Origin: Anarhynchus alexandrinus
Lineage: Eukaryota; Chordata; Aves; Charadriiformes; Charadriidae
Direction: 5' to 3'
Assembly: GCA_008711295.1 (NCBI GenBank)
Contig: VUYV01000155.1
Coordinates: 1,856,945 to 1,920,944 of the forward strand
DNA length: 64,000 nt
This document shows positions 1 to 12,559 of this stretch, in pieces. Position 1 is the stretch's first letter. Every line of letters starts with the position of its first letter. Under the pieces are notes generated by a model, which was not told the origin of the DNA, searched no databases, and saw only the letters and a list, made by a program, of their open reading frames with translations. A program made the translations under genes and the position numbers.

Positions 1-153
1 CTGAGGAACGCCACTCGTCACTGGTCACCATTGACCACAACTCTTTGAGTGGGACCATCCAGCCAGTTCCTTATCCACCAAGTGGTCCATCAGTCAAATC
101 TGTGTCTCTCTAATTTAGAGACAAGGATGTCATGTGGGACATGACATTAAATG
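1..153 (-). mobile_element. CR1 LINE reverse-transcriptase fragment (cut by window edge)
   Basis: Read on the minus strand, this segment encodes a central part of the CR1 ORF2 reverse transcriptase. The frame gives PHDILVSKLERH, then after one in-frame TGA gives WIRNWLDGPTQRVVVNG. A shifted frame then gives PVTSGVPQ, the conserved RT block that precedes the QGSVLGP-like region in this family. The frame change and missing residues between VVVNG and PVTSGVPQ indicate a small internal deletion. With the stop codon, this makes the copy non-functional. The element continues beyond position 1, so its 3' end cannot be seen. The family assignment rests on my knowledge of the avian CR1 consensus. Confidence 0.88.
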
Positions 154-900
154 ATCTTAGAGTGAGAAAATGAAAGATAAGTTGCATTTACAAAAGAAAG
201 CAGAAAGCTTTCTCCAAATGCTTTTATTGTAGAGTCTGTCTCCATGAAACAACTTTTGGAGCTGCTGGAGAGCTATGACATGTAAACCCCTCCAGACTCA
301 GCATTCTGTATAACCATATGTTTAACTTAACATTTTGCCTAGAACATTTTCACTGACTGAATGACAGCAATATTTTAGCATCTGTGATGTTAATTTGTAT
401 CTATGGAGATGTTTTTAATAGTTTGATAGGAAAGAGCTTTAGGGTTGTACAATATGAGATGGCTGTGTAACTTTCTCAGAGTTCTGTAAAAATAGTAAAT
501 TTACATTCTTCATGAAACTGGGGCATTCCTTGAGCAGACATTGCCTTGCTTCATCGTAAATCAGCTCCAGTACCTTTGGTACACATGAATTTACCAAGAG
601 CATGTCTCTGAAAGGTCAACAGATTGCTCAGTCTAGTCAGTCTAGTCAAAACATCTTTCGTTTATTTAGATTGCACAAACTTCAGTCTTGAGAAAGGTCC
701 CCTTGAGTGATTCCCTTTTTATAAAAAATACTGTGTTGATTTGCCAGTGAATTTTCAGTATGTTTCTGCTTCTTGAAACATGTTGCTAAGGCATGCTGTC
801 TTGTTTTCTATTCACCATGCAGGCAACACTTCACCATGTCCTAGGAAAATCACTTTGAGGAACATGGGCTGCTGACTAATCCAGCACTGATGAGCTGTTG
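154..900. other. Non-coding, no recognised element
   Basis: AT-rich sequence with no long open frame and no repeat that I recognise. It begins where similarity to the CR1 fragment fades. Confidence 0.5.
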
Positions 901-911
901 TCCACGGCCAC

Positions 912-1145
912 CTATCGCAGAAACGTGTCCGTCAAGAAGGTGGGAGGCAACACCGCTTTCTTTAGGTTTTCTTCACTGATTGAGACAAATGTTTCATTTT
1001 TAGCAATGCCGTGCTTTGTGACAAAGAAATCCCGGGTCCCACTGCAGTCAGCAGCAAACACATTTGGCAGTTCAGTGCTGACACTGTAATCGTTATTTCC
1101 CAATGGCCTCTTGCAGTATTTTCCAGCCTCACATTGTTCGTGCCT
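912..1145 (-). other. Unidentified open frame with coding-like composition
   Basis: The minus strand is open from about 1145 to a TAG at 912, roughly 77 codons. It includes HEQCEAGKYCKRP near the start and EENLKKAVLPPTFLTDTFLR at the end. The composition looks protein-like, but I recognise no family. There is no convincing pyrimidine-rich 3' splice site upstream, and the nearest 5' splice-like site (GATAG|GTGG) is mediocre. Its first residues overlap the antisense of the LINE fossil that starts near 1127. It may be part of a degraded repeat, a pseudogene fragment or chance. Confidence 0.2.
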
Positions 1146-1400
1146 TAATCACTTCCCATCTTAACTATTCCTGCTGCCACTTTTGTGCTCTTAATTCTCA
1201 TAGCTTCTCAGCGTCCAAAGTTCAATGGCTGAATCATGGATTTACTCAAGGAAATGGAAATGTCTCACCCTTCTTCTCAGGCACTTTGCACTGGCCGCCT
1301 ACAGAGCTTTAAGGACAATTCAAACTTTGCCCTTTGTCTTCCAAACCTTTCGTCGACAAGCTGAAATACAACGTCTACTGTGTGATGATGACTTTGACCA
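1127..1400 (+). mobile_element. Ancient LINE fossil (L2/CR1-like RT C-terminus)
   Basis: The plus-strand translation carries landmarks of the C-terminal part of non-LTR reverse transcriptases. ALITSHLNYS corresponds to the usual AL(V/I)TSRLDYCN block. About 45 residues later comes FFSGTLHWPPTEL, corresponding to the 'PVLxxLHWLP' block. After a frameshift there is TIQTLPFVFQTF, corresponding to the 'RIxFKxLxLVFKxL' stretch. The spacing between the first two blocks matches the family within a few residues. The copy is broken by stops and frameshifts and is clearly old. Assignment to L2, L3 or another CR1-group family needs an alignment. Confidence 0.55.
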
Positions 1401-1906
1401 AATTTTAACTGAGCTATTCATGATGTTCAAAGGGGCTGAATGCTACCACATTTTGTATTTTTAATCTGGAGTAAAAAAATCTCATTAACTACAAATGTTG
1501 CATTAGGCAACATTGTGAGAAGGAGATCCCCAAGATATCTATGAATGTTCTCTTCTGGACATGGTTTTCAGGAGATAGTGTGGGTGTGGCAATGAGTTCT
1601 AAATTTGTTCTTCAGAGCTGTTATGAAACTCTGAGGTTCTTTTGGTGGCAGTAGCTACATATTTAAACATCAACAGCCATTGTATACCAAAAGATTGGGA
1701 GAAATTGTGGCCATCACAAGTCAATAATAAAACATATAATAATTAAATATTTCTCTTTTCCAAATTTCACTGTCTTCAAAGTGAAAATTCTATAATTTAG
1801 ACATTTAGCCTAAGCTAGTTCTTCTACGGTTAGCAGAAGGAGAGGCTCTTCAGAAGGTGATTTGGCTAGTTATTTTAGATGTATGTTTTATAGTTAGGCT
1901 AAACTG

Positions 1907-1948
1907 CCCTTAGGAGCCAATTTCTCTCCCTTAGGAGCTGATTTCTCT
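1907..1948. repeat. 21-bp tandem duplication, two copies
   Basis: CCCTTAGGAGCCAATTTCTCT at 1907-1927 is followed directly by a copy at 1928-1948 that differs at two positions. It looks like a small local duplication by slippage or repair. Confidence 0.85.
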
Positions 1949-2045
1949 CCCTTCACTGTAGACAGGATAAGGGACAGGCTTAGAATAAAATCCAGCTGTT
2001 GTAGAGCTGGTTTCAGTTACACATTGTCTTCCATGGTTTTGTCTG

Positions 2046-2125
2046 TATAGTCTTGGGCTCAATCTTGCGTTGTGCGCTGTGTGATCCTGCCCAGAGTCAC
2101 CTTGATTTCAGTGGAAGAACAGGTG
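2046..2125. repeat. Possible old palindromic sauropsid repeat
   Basis: The segment opens with GGGCTCAATCTTGC and contains CCTTGATTTCAGTGGAAG. This resembles a dispersed repeat of turtles, crocodilians and birds of the form 'GGGCCxGATCCTGC ... TTGACTTCAGTGGGAG'. The match is from memory, short and diverged, so the call is weak. Confidence 0.25.
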
Positions 2126-2705
2126 GTGGCTTTGGGCCACAATCCGAGTTGCATCAACCAAATTCTCTTTTTTCTATATTTTGCTAAAATGGAGACATTC
2201 AGCAAGTATACATCAATTTTAATGCTATTTCGGTAGGAAATACAGAAACAGCCTGATTCATAGGAAATATCAGGAAATTTTAAAATTCTGTGTTTACAGT
2301 TTTAAACACATTTTGTATAATTTTCCACAAAATGGAAAATATCGTTCCTGTAATGCTCTGCTCAAGGTACAAACATTTGCTTTACTGTGAAAACTGCTGA
2401 CAAGTAAGGACTACACAGAATTTGATACAGCTTACTTTAGTTAAGCTGTAATTGCTTTGCAGAACTTTTCCAGTCTTAAAAATATTTTTACAAAATTAGA
2501 GTATATCAGAAAAAAATTGGATTCCATTTCCATTTTAACTCCTTCTGTCAGCGTACTGTGTTTCATTCCCTTGGCTTTCACTCTCCAACTGCTGTTTCTC
2601 AGTGGTCATTTCTCCCTTACCTCAACACTTGTTTCTTACTTAGGCCATGATTTGTGAACATATTATTGCAAGCTAGGTGTTGATTTACACTCAGTAGTTG
2701 TTGTT

Positions 2706-2735
2706 TGGTAGGTGCCTGTGTGCACATACCTACCA
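2706..2735. repeat. Small perfect-arm hairpin
   Basis: TGGTAGGT at 2706-2713 and ACCTACCA at 2728-2735 are perfect 8-bp inverted arms around a 14-base loop. An arm this short can easily arise by chance. Confidence 0.6.
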
Positions 2736-5534
2736 CAAGTAAAGGAGAGGTGTTTTACCAAATTTCTAGCCATATCTAATGAATGAATGCACCAAAAAAA
2801 AAAAAAAAGTAGAAATAATCAGTGAAAGTGGAAAATGCAAACTTAACTATGAGAGATTCAGAAGCTATTGGATCATTGGGCTTTACAAGAGTCTTAAAAA
2901 GTGGCAGAATGTAGCAGAACATAGAGATTTCCACTTGCTTCCATCATCTTATGTTCATAAAATTAGTCATCCTTTGCTTCCCCTAGCTCTGCCTTAACAC
3001 AATAGATATAGAGGAATCCACTGGGATAACCATGGAGTTCCAAACCATTGAACTATATTTATTTAGATTACAAAAACAAAAGCAGCAAACCTGACTGATG
3101 AACATCACAGACTGAAGGAACAATGCCTTTAGAAATATGCAAATAGATTTCCTTTAATTCTGGAAGGAGCTCTTTGAAATAAACAGCGTGGTAAATTATT
3201 TAGCCTCTATTTTTTTGGAGGTTGAGCTTGCTAATGTTCCAGATGTGAGAGAACAGGAAGTTCTATCATTTCCTCAGAATATGTGATGTGTAGACTTTTT
3301 TTTTTTTTTAACTGCAGATTGGTAAAATAATAAGAGAAATTAAACAGTCATTCCCTTATACAAATATGTTATGGTAACAGTATTATTCATGACACCACTT
3401 TTTCTGATCTTTTACGTTTTCCTCAGTAACATAATTGTTTTGTACATCGTAAGAGTCAATCCAGCAATAGACACCCATTTTTACTGCAAGTGGGATAAGA
3501 AATCATTAGGGTGATGTTTTGAGAATATAATTATACAATATTAAGCACTGCTAATAATAATAAAACAATGTTAGTAAAACAATGGAATCTATGTTGGGTA
3601 TTAATGATGATTATTAGTACATATGCAGAAATATATTTTCCACTATGGGTACTGTAAAATGTTGTGTGGCATCATTGATCAGACAGATTTCTCCATCATT
3701 TTGTGTGATTAGAAAAGAAAAAGAACACAATTAAAATTTATATAGATAACTGTAAAATTGTTTTGAGTCTGATAGCCGCTAAAGCGGAGTAGCTGTTCAA
3801 TCAGCAATTTCCTCATTAATTCATTCTAATGGTGAAATTTTCATGGTGAAGTTTTTCTTTTTCTACAGACTCAGCTCTTCAGCGCTGCGCACTTTTCTTA
3901 GATATAGAAATTACTACAGTGAACTCTTTCTCCACGTTTATTAATGTAATTTTATGTGTTTTTCTTAAGAAAAGTAGTGAACATGAGAAATGTTGAACAT
4001 CATCTTTTGGTCATCCTTTAGAGTCTCGTTCTGCACTCTGACTCTGGTTCTGTCAGTAGAAGGACAGCCTCAGGTCCTCAGGGCTGTGGGTGCTACGCTT
4101 GTACAAGTTAGCTGAGAAAACAGGACAAACAAATCTGTAGAAGGGACAGCACTGTCTTTAGATGCCCACAGGATATTTACTATTATCAGAAGGAAGCAAA
4201 ACAGTATAAAATATAGTTAAAACCACTGTCACTTAATGAGTTTTTGCTCTGTAGTTCTTTGCAATCTGATATTTTCACTGATTCCATAAATGCTAGGAAA
4301 TCCTTTGGGAAAGGTAAAACTTGAATTATGCATGAATTCACACATCCTGAGGAGTAAAAGAGGCAAGCCAACATCTTTGAAGAACATCTTTCACTGGATC
4401 GTATTTTAAAAAATACTACATCCTATTAGCAGTCCCTGTTTGGTCTTAAAATATTTACATTCCAAGATAAATGTTGACCTAGTGAATAAACAAATTTCTG
4501 TGAATGGTTTTCTCGATAAAGACATGAGTGAGTGTCCCAAACACAGGAATCAAACTAATTCACTAGTAAAGCTTACAGGACAGGGATTCCCCTGCGTCCA
4601 GTGAGATTTAAACCTGATTGTTATTAAACATCATTTGTTCAATTTAATGTACTGAACTATACGTAGATTGTGTTTATGATAACTGTCATTATTAGTGATT
4701 AGGCATGCTACGGCTGAAGTTATGTGAATTTTGGGCAATATTGATGCCATAAGAATTCAAAATCTAATTGAGGTACAAGTTGCACAGGGCAAGATGGGCT
4801 ATAGTCCTGTTACACTTCTAAGTCTGCAAGGATGCCATCCTGCCTTTGTCACCAACCAAGCCTGACAGTAGGTACGTGATGCCACCAATAAAGCAGCTGT
4901 GTGGAAAAATGTCAAGAAGAGGCTTACCAGTGCCCAGCTGGAGCTATACTGAGCCCTGAATTGCATAGAACTTGAAAAAAAATCTAATGTCTCTTTGTAG
5001 TCCTGTAAGTGTTTGGGCTGCTCTAGTATGGAAACTAAATTTTATTTTTCTCCACCAGCAGAAACCTCAGACCAGGGCACTCCCATGTTATGGGGTAATA
5101 AAACGATCGTGCAAACAAGATGGAAAGGGATGCAATAACTCTGTCTTACGTTTGAATAGGATGGAATAGAAATTATGAGTATAAATATTACTTAAAAATT
5201 TAGGATTATTTCAAGCTTACCTGCAGAAAAATGTACTTAAAACGTTGCAATATGGCAACATATTCAATTTTGTCTCTGATTCACCTCAAAGGGACTTGTG
5301 CTCTGCAAGGTGCCAGAACTCCTTAAACTTGCTGAGGTATATTTTGAGAAAGCTGCTCCGTAGAAGTGCCCAACAGACTATCAATAAATTAACAGGCTAT
5401 CATTAAAAAGCCTGTCCCAAATTGCTTGGCTTCCACGAGCTTGCCAATAGCCTACTGAAAGTTGTGCTGCAATAAGGCAAAAGGGGCACCCACACCTGGC
5501 AGTAAATACTGCTTTCTTCTCGTGAAGTAGAGCA

Positions 5535-5804
5535 ATGGAAGAGATAAAGACACATGTTTGGACACCCGGTTCTATCTCAAATGTCATCTTCAGTTGCACT
5601 GATCACTCCAAAGACTTCATAAAACTGAAGCTGTTCACGGTATTGGACGTCAGCAGTTTGGATATGTCCATGCTTGAACATGCATTGAGTTACTTTGTGG
5701 TGTTTCATAAAATACAAAAGAAACTGAGCCACAGTGACATTAACCAGGACCAGTTTAGGGAAATCAATGACATTACTCTGAAGTTAGTGCAACTTTCAGA
5801 ATAA
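5535..5804 (+). other. Unidentified 89-codon open frame
   Basis: ATG at 5535 opens an 89-codon frame ending in TAA at 5804. The amino-acid composition is fairly protein-like, with a C-terminal part that includes HKIQKKLSHSDINQDQFREI and could form amphipathic helices. Just upstream is a weak pyrimidine stretch (CTGCTTTCTTCTCG) followed by AAG and TAG, so a 3' splice site is conceivable but poor. I recognise no family. A chance open frame is the default explanation. Confidence 0.15.
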
Positions 5805-7968
5805 CTTGCTTCCCCAAAGGTCCACTTTTAAGAGCTGTCTTAAAAACAGGAAACTATATTCAGCAATCCTGAAAACACCTTGGACCGTAGCAAGGAAATA
5901 AATAGCTCCTTTCCACTCCAAGTTGTTGGCTGTGCTCACGCATTGTTTTTTTGGTTGGGTAACAGCTGTGAAGAGAGGAATATTTTCCAAACGCAAGTAT
6001 AAAAATGCCCTTAGGATGCAGACATTTTTATCGCTCTTTGGGAACAGTGCATTCTGTTTTAGATATTAAAAATTCAGTGTACAGCACGTAGTTCACACCT
6101 ATTCACTAGACTTCTAATGGTGGTTGGCCTAAACAGCACTGTGCATGGCAAGGATATAAGGAAGGAAAGCCTTGATGGAAATTTAATGGCTTCTAAATAT
6201 ATGGTCTTCACAGAATTACATTTAGACACTCTCATTCTGTTTCCAGTCCTTCTCTTAGTGAAGTCAGTGACAAAACTAGTAACTTCAGCAGTATCCAGGC
6301 AAAATCCTTTGCTTTTAGCACCTTATCTTGGAAAAGTCTCCATGTCCAAGGCAGTAAGACATGTTTTATTACCCTGCAGAAGAGGATAAAACACCATGAG
6401 TCAATGTTCTCTATGCTAAATCTTCTTGTTATGAAATATAATGTTCTGCGAGTCCCGAGTCATTAAAAAATAGCAAAGATCCCCAGCTGGATTTTTGCTA
6501 AATGGTCAAAGAAGAAACTATTTAATTTTTAATAGAATTGAAAATTTATTATCAATTAGATTTTCAGGTCTTGTTTAAAGACCAACTGAAAAGTTACTCA
6601 TGATCTATTTTGTTCTGATTAGGAATGGACTGAAATTTTCTGGAAGAGCAGTTTTCCATGAGAAAATATAATCTAATGATTTTGAAAATTGTCTGAGAAG
6701 ATCTATATTCAGCTGAAACTGCTAATGGAAGCCAAAGTGGCTTCCAGATTTTCACCTTACTTGTCCCATTCACTTTGTTCTATTCACTACCTCTTTAGCA
6801 GCTCTATTGAGGTAGAATAAAAAAAAATATCTTTGCCATCAAGGAAAATTTTATATTTTCCATTGTTTCATCAAATTCAGAGGAGAAAATGCAGATATTT
6901 GATATTTAGTTTTAAGGTTGCTTTTTTTCTTTATTTTATTTTACCGAAAGGAAAGTGCAGGTCCCACCCCAAAATATTTACTAATCCGGAACGTTAAGAA
7001 GAGCCAGGTTAAGAAGAGCCAGGACATTCTGAACTTCCACCCAATTTTGGCTTTCAATCTCAAGTAAAAACCTGCAAGGAGGTAAGAATGCAAAGTTAGT
7101 GTCAAGAAATAAAGCTCCTTATTCTTGACTCCTTTCTCCCAGATTTGACTTCAATGCAATTACATTATCCGATCTAGAAACTGATGTAACTGTGTGGCTT
7201 CCTGATACAAGTGTTGTTTTGTTAGAAAAACTATTATAATGTGCCATTCGAAATTAAGAAGGTGTAGAAGTGCAGAAAGCTGTATTAGCATTTACTTTGG
7301 GGCAAGTGCCAAATGACATAAATTCTAGAAAGTGATCAGAAGAAGGTTGACTTTATGGCTTCTTGCAGCTTTCTGTGAGAGGTGAGCCAGTTAGTAGCGT
7401 TGATGGTGGAGGCACTGTCTCTTTGCTGACCCTCGCAGCAAGGCTGGAGCGTGGCAGAGGCTCTTACCCTCGGTGTGATCAGTGAAAGCAAAAGGTCACG
7501 TGTTAATATTCGCATTGCAGATGCGTTTTGCTCATGGTTTCCCATCTTCTCCTCTCGCATTCTCCAAAGGTTGCCTTAAAGCTGTGTCGGAGTCTGGGCT
7601 TCAGTATGCGCTCAGGCTCGTGCTTTTGCACAGCATATGGACAAAGTCAGAGGGATTAATGGCCAGACTCACAATTCAGGCACCTATGTTTCTTTATAAG
7701 CCCAGTTTAAGGAACTAGACTTCCCTGGGCAATTAGTGTAACCCTGGGCTGTGTAGGTGCTGATCTTAGACCCAAAAAGCTTGCTCGGGTACCTTTAGTG
7801 GCATTGCTACACATGATGGGGCCACAGTTTTTGGTGAAATTAATCAGTTCAGAGCTTCTCTCTGAAGGGGCTTAATTTTCTAGAAGTGGTCTGAGCACTC
7901 CCAGTTCAGCAAGGAATAGCAATAAACTACCTAGGGAAGAGGGAAAGGCAGTATCCATGTTGTCCTGA
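5805..7968. other. Non-coding, AT-rich
   Basis: No recognised gene or dispersed repeat. The only clear structure is the 15-bp tandem duplication at 6994-7023. Confidence 0.5.
6994..7023. repeat. Exact 15-bp tandem duplication
   Basis: TTAAGAAGAGCCAGG occurs twice with no gap, at 6994-7008 and 7009-7023. The two copies are identical, suggesting a recent slippage event. Confidence 0.9.
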
Positions 7969-8092
7969 TGACCTGTGGGGGAAAGCACTTGCCTGGGAAG
8001 TGGAAGATCTGATTCCAGTTTCCTCCACATCCTGAGGAAGTCCCAGCCCCCTCCCATTTCCCAGTCTCTACACTAGGCTGGGATGGGGTCAC
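7969..8092 (+). mobile_element. tRNA-derived SINE fossil (MIR-like)
   Basis: AAAGCACTTGCCTGGGAAGT near 7982, followed by GATTCCAGTTTCC, resembles the A-box to B-box head of old sauropsid tRNA-derived SINEs ('GAGCACTCGCCTGGGATGTGGGAGACCCGGGTTCAAGTCC'-type, given from memory). About 40 bases on, CTCCCATTTCCCAGTCTC then ACACTAGGCTGGG resembles the inverted distal part seen in such elements. Neither polymerase III box is intact, so no activity is expected. Confidence 0.45.
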
Positions 8093-11000
8093 ACTCCATC
8101 CTTCCTATTGCAGATAGGCTACCAATAGCCCAGATGAAGAACTCATGAACCCAAAAAAAAGGTAGACAAGAGGGGTCCCGTGTGGAGTGAAGAATCTTGG
8201 CTTCTGTTCTCTGATTAGGAGTGAATATGTAAACAGCATGGGAATTGGGCATCAGCATCTAAGTTACCTCTAAATGAGTAATGTCTTTTCTGGGCAATAC
8301 CACCACTCGTGTTTTGGAGTGATATGAATGATTCAGTGTCACTTCTGCAATGTGCCTGCTCTTCTGAATACATCACCACTGTCAGTGAGATGACTGTGTC
8401 TATTTTGGCCCATTTAGCAAATTAGCAAAAGTTATGAATAATAGCCACGATAAGAAAACATGAGATGACTAATGAGTTAAGATATTTTTTTGGTGAGAAT
8501 GTCAAAAGGCATTATACGTTTTTCAGAGATAAGAAATGTAATAAGCCTCCTGACTGCCATTAAAGGGCAGTGCTAGGGCAAGCGAGCAAGAAAACACTTG
8601 TATGATTCTTCCAAAACAGAGGGGGCTGAAGGGTTCATGCTTCTCCTAAGTGAGAGAAAAGAAACTCACGCTGAAGAAAAGACGAGGGAATAAAATAGCA
8701 AAAGGCTGTCCCTTTTGGACAATTTATTTGCTGGGATCCCTATTCTTTTCTTCATCCTTGTCCTTCTTCCCTTCTGTTCCATCTTCCTCATCCGGGTGGA
8801 GCAGGAGGTATTGTGATACTGTGATTAGTGCAGAGCATGGAGCAACTTTAATCTTAAATGCCTGTATGTTTTTATGCATGTGTGCATGTGGGTATATTTG
8901 TGCACTTGTACAAAATTCCATCTGATGCTGACAAAATACAGCCAAAGGAAGGAGTGATGGTATTTCCTCCTTTTGTTCTTGAGGAGGGTAAGACTTTTTT
9001 TTCTGCACACAAGTGCTCCCCTGTTCCTGATGCAATCACTTTCAAAATGTGCTGTCCCACCCAAATGAGGATTGCATCCTACTTTTCTCCTCTGGGGACT
9101 GCAGGTTTTAGCTTTTAGGGCTTGTCTCTACAAGTACGGTCTTCACTTCTCTCTGCCTCCTTTTAGCCAAAGAGAGGGGAGAATCCGGTCCTGCATCCCA
9201 TACATCACCCACAGCCAACTGTTAATCTTGAAAAACCGGGGTACCTCTTAAAACTTGAATGCAACCTCAAGATCGGTAGGGGGAAAAATCTGTAACTTTA
9301 AAATTATGTTTAATAAATACTAAAGACTTAACTCTGAGAATTTGGTGTTGTTTTGCAATGTCAGTCTGTGTTATCTGTTATCTTTTGAGCTTATGTCTCC
9401 AGGGGACGCAGAGGTAGGTGCTGAGCCTGGGGCTCTTTCTGACTCAGAAAGGCACAGAGCCAGGAAAAATGGTAGTTCCCAGCCCTTATAAATGAGAGGA
9501 TGGGGAGACCTTTCTATTTACAGTAGCAAAGACCAGCTGACACTTGTTCTGGCACTAAGAAGATTATAAGTAAGGATCCTACTTTTGTGAGTTCCTGAGC
9601 ACCTTCAAATCTCTTTGACCTTGATGATGAGGAAGGAGAAATTGTAAATATAACTGTCTGAAGATTCTCTGTGAAGTCCTTACATTCACGTGGGACAGCA
9701 GTGAGAAATGTCAAGAACTTGAGCATCCTCAAGATAGCCCAACCTCTTTGGACTGTTCCAATCAGACACTTCTTGCTGAAGCCAGCATAAATATTTTTGG
9801 AGTACAAAGTTACGTTTTCCTAAATGACCATTGGAAGAAATGACCTTGTGATATGGGTGAAGTTGTATTGAATGTCTGAGATGATGAATGGTGATATTAT
9901 ATTGTATCCGATTACATAGTTCCTGACGAGGCATAGTTTGGCTACAGGAAGGGTATTAGATTGGATGTTTGTTGCCATTTCCTTTTCGTGTTATGAAAAC
10001 GAAAATTATGCGGATTGGCTGTGTACGGTTTGCATAAAAAGATGTGGTTGGTTTTCTGTTATTTGCTAATGAAATGCTATGTGCTATTGTAATTTCAAAA
10101 ATTTCCTTCTCCATGGCTTATCTTTATGCAGTTTTCTATTTTCCTGATTTGTGGCAGCAAACTAAACAAATGTCAAATCAGGGTTTTTACCACTAAGGTA
10201 GTACCATGCTTTGGCAATTCAGTGTATTTTTGTCTTTAGTTTATTTAGCCTTCTATTTTTTCCATTGTTTGTCATTAGTTATAATAATTTAATTATTAGT
10301 AACCTAATAAATTAATTTTTATCTAAAATGCCCTGAATGGAACAACAGGCAGAACAGAGAAGTAAATCATGACTGAGCCTTCAGTTGTCTTTGCTTTTAA
10401 CATCTGCCTCCTGCAGATCAATGATTTGCATATAATACATTTAAAGTGCTGCTGTTTGATTTTCTGTCATCCATTCTGGACCACTGTTGGTGTGAAGACT
10501 CATGACCGTACCAAACAACTCCAAAAATCTAACTCACTTTTTAAAAAGTAGGATTTTAAAATGCCGAAACCAGAGATAACCGAATGCTGGAGAACTACTG
10601 TATTATTGGATAATAACTTCATCCAGGTAGAGTGATTTGCTATGTGTCTTTGCTTTAGCAAAATAAAGAGAAAGTGTATTGTAAAGATTTAAGGTTGAAG
10701 GATTATGCAGTTTATAAAGACGCTGTTCAACTTAATTTTAATTCTGAATGAAGTGAGTTTTTTGAAATTGGTGACCCTCTTTTTCCTGGCAGCAGCTCAC
10801 CAACGTTTGACTCTTCTGTCCTGTGAGTCTCTTGCTCTTTTCTCCCCTATGTTTCCATATTTATTTTTTTTTCCTGTGGAGCATCTCCATCACTTCTGCA
10901 GTCTCTGCTCACCTCCTGAAGCCCCTGCATGCAAAGTACTGCTGCTGCATGGGATAGGCCACAAAAAACTTCCAGCTGCTGGATGGATGACTACAAACAT

Positions 11001-12540
11001 TACCTTGACTTTTTTGTCCCTTTATCTTTCCTCTCACCTTCTAAGAAAATGACCTAAGAAAAATCACCATAATATAGACACAGTCTCGGTCAAGTTTCAG
11101 TTACACCAGGATATTTGGAAAAATCTGTGGCAAATGTTTTTAGTGACTAAGAGCCTGTAAAAATGTTTGTGGACTGAAAGCAACATTCTTTCAGGCTCAG
11201 CTCCTAAACAGTTCAGATGATCTTAATATCTGCCTTATAAATGTTTATGCTGACAATAAAATCTGTCATGGAAAGTTTGAATGGCAAATTCACCTGTATT
11301 AAATGTTGATCTCATGTAAAGACATTTAAATCCACTTTCATAAGAGAACCTTGTTTACAGTGCTGGAGTGTATAACTTGGAGGCTTTTCAAATGAAATTG
11401 TTTTGGAAGAGTTTTTTTTCCTTTTCACTAGTTTCCTGAGCAAAACTTGCAGGCTGTCAGATATAAACACATATTTCAGTGGGAACAGTTTATAATAGCT
11501 TCATTCTAATGTAAATTTACATGAGTTTTTCATTGGTGTAACTGCTGGCTCCAGATGAGCATTGGTGGAAGTGGGATCACGATCAATCCCTGAGGAGGTG
11601 GAATAGGGAGAAAAAAATGGTCAAGATACAGTCATATAATATTCAGTGTATATATGTAATTAGGTATTTGTATAATAGTCTGGGTGTGTGTATGCAGTAT
11701 ATATAATTTATGTAGAGAGATGGTATATCTGTACAGGTGAAGCACTGGTGCACACATTTAGCTGGTACGGAAGCTCACTTTTGTCAGAGTTAGTAACTTA
11801 ATCTAAGTTTTACTCGAGGCTAAGATTAGCAGGGCAGGAGAGCGGTGTGGTAAGGAGGGCTCTTCCCCCTTCTTCTCACTGTGCAGCGCACATCCTCTTG
11901 GCCCTGCGGTCCAGGTCCGGCTGCGCAGCCACATGGCCCCCTCTGCTCTTGGCAGAATTACGTTATCCCACATGATTTGTGCACTCGGAGCTCCCACTGC
12001 CTCCTGGTTGCCCTTCTCTCGGAGGGGATAGCTGCCCCTGCCAGGCCACAACTTCTGCCCTTGAGCCAAATCCATCCCAGCCGGGCTGGGGGAGCTCGCC
12101 GTGGCTGCTTCGCAAACATCTCTGATATTTTTGCCTGGACGCATTAGTTCACATTACTCCAAATTCAATCTGATTTCCCATCCATTTTCCTCTCTTGGTC
12201 CCTGTAGGTTATTTCCTCGTTCTCACAGCGCTCTAATCAGCTCCATGCTGAATTAATGTTCTGTTTACCTTCTAGTCCAGATTGTTAACAGCATGACCCT
12301 GGTGCATGGAGTTCAGTGGCTTTTATTAGGTTTAAATCGGTCCTTTAATAAGGATGCCCATTCCCATCAAAGCCTGTGAGGTTGACTTCATTTTTTTTCT
12401 TTGTATCCAAAGCAGAAAAATCAGAAACACCCGCTACCTCTAGCATAGTTGCATTTCAAGTCAGCACAGGTTTGCTTTGATTTCTGGGATTTCCACTGGG
12501 TTTTTCAGTCATAATCCCTTGCTCAAGCAACAGTTCTTTC
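8093..12540. other. Non-coding
   Basis: No supported gene. A modestly GC-richer patch lies at about 11840-12110. The overlapping open frames on both strands there (up to 113 codons) are what GC-rich DNA gives by chance, and none shows a domain. Confidence 0.5.
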
Positions 12541-12559
12541 TTTTTTTTTTTTTTTTTTT
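12541..12559. repeat. T19 homopolymer
   Basis: A run of 19 T residues follows a TTCTTTC stretch. It is not preceded by an identifiable retrotransposon tail on the minus strand. Confidence 0.9.

Larger units (their letters stand above)
1401..5534. other. Non-coding, AT-rich, with homopolymer runs
   Basis: No supported gene. It contains an A-run at 2794-2808, a T-run at 3296-3309, a tandem duplication at 1907-1948, a small hairpin at 2706-2735 and many short AT-rich tracts. The short open frames here have no recognisable domains. Confidence 0.5.
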
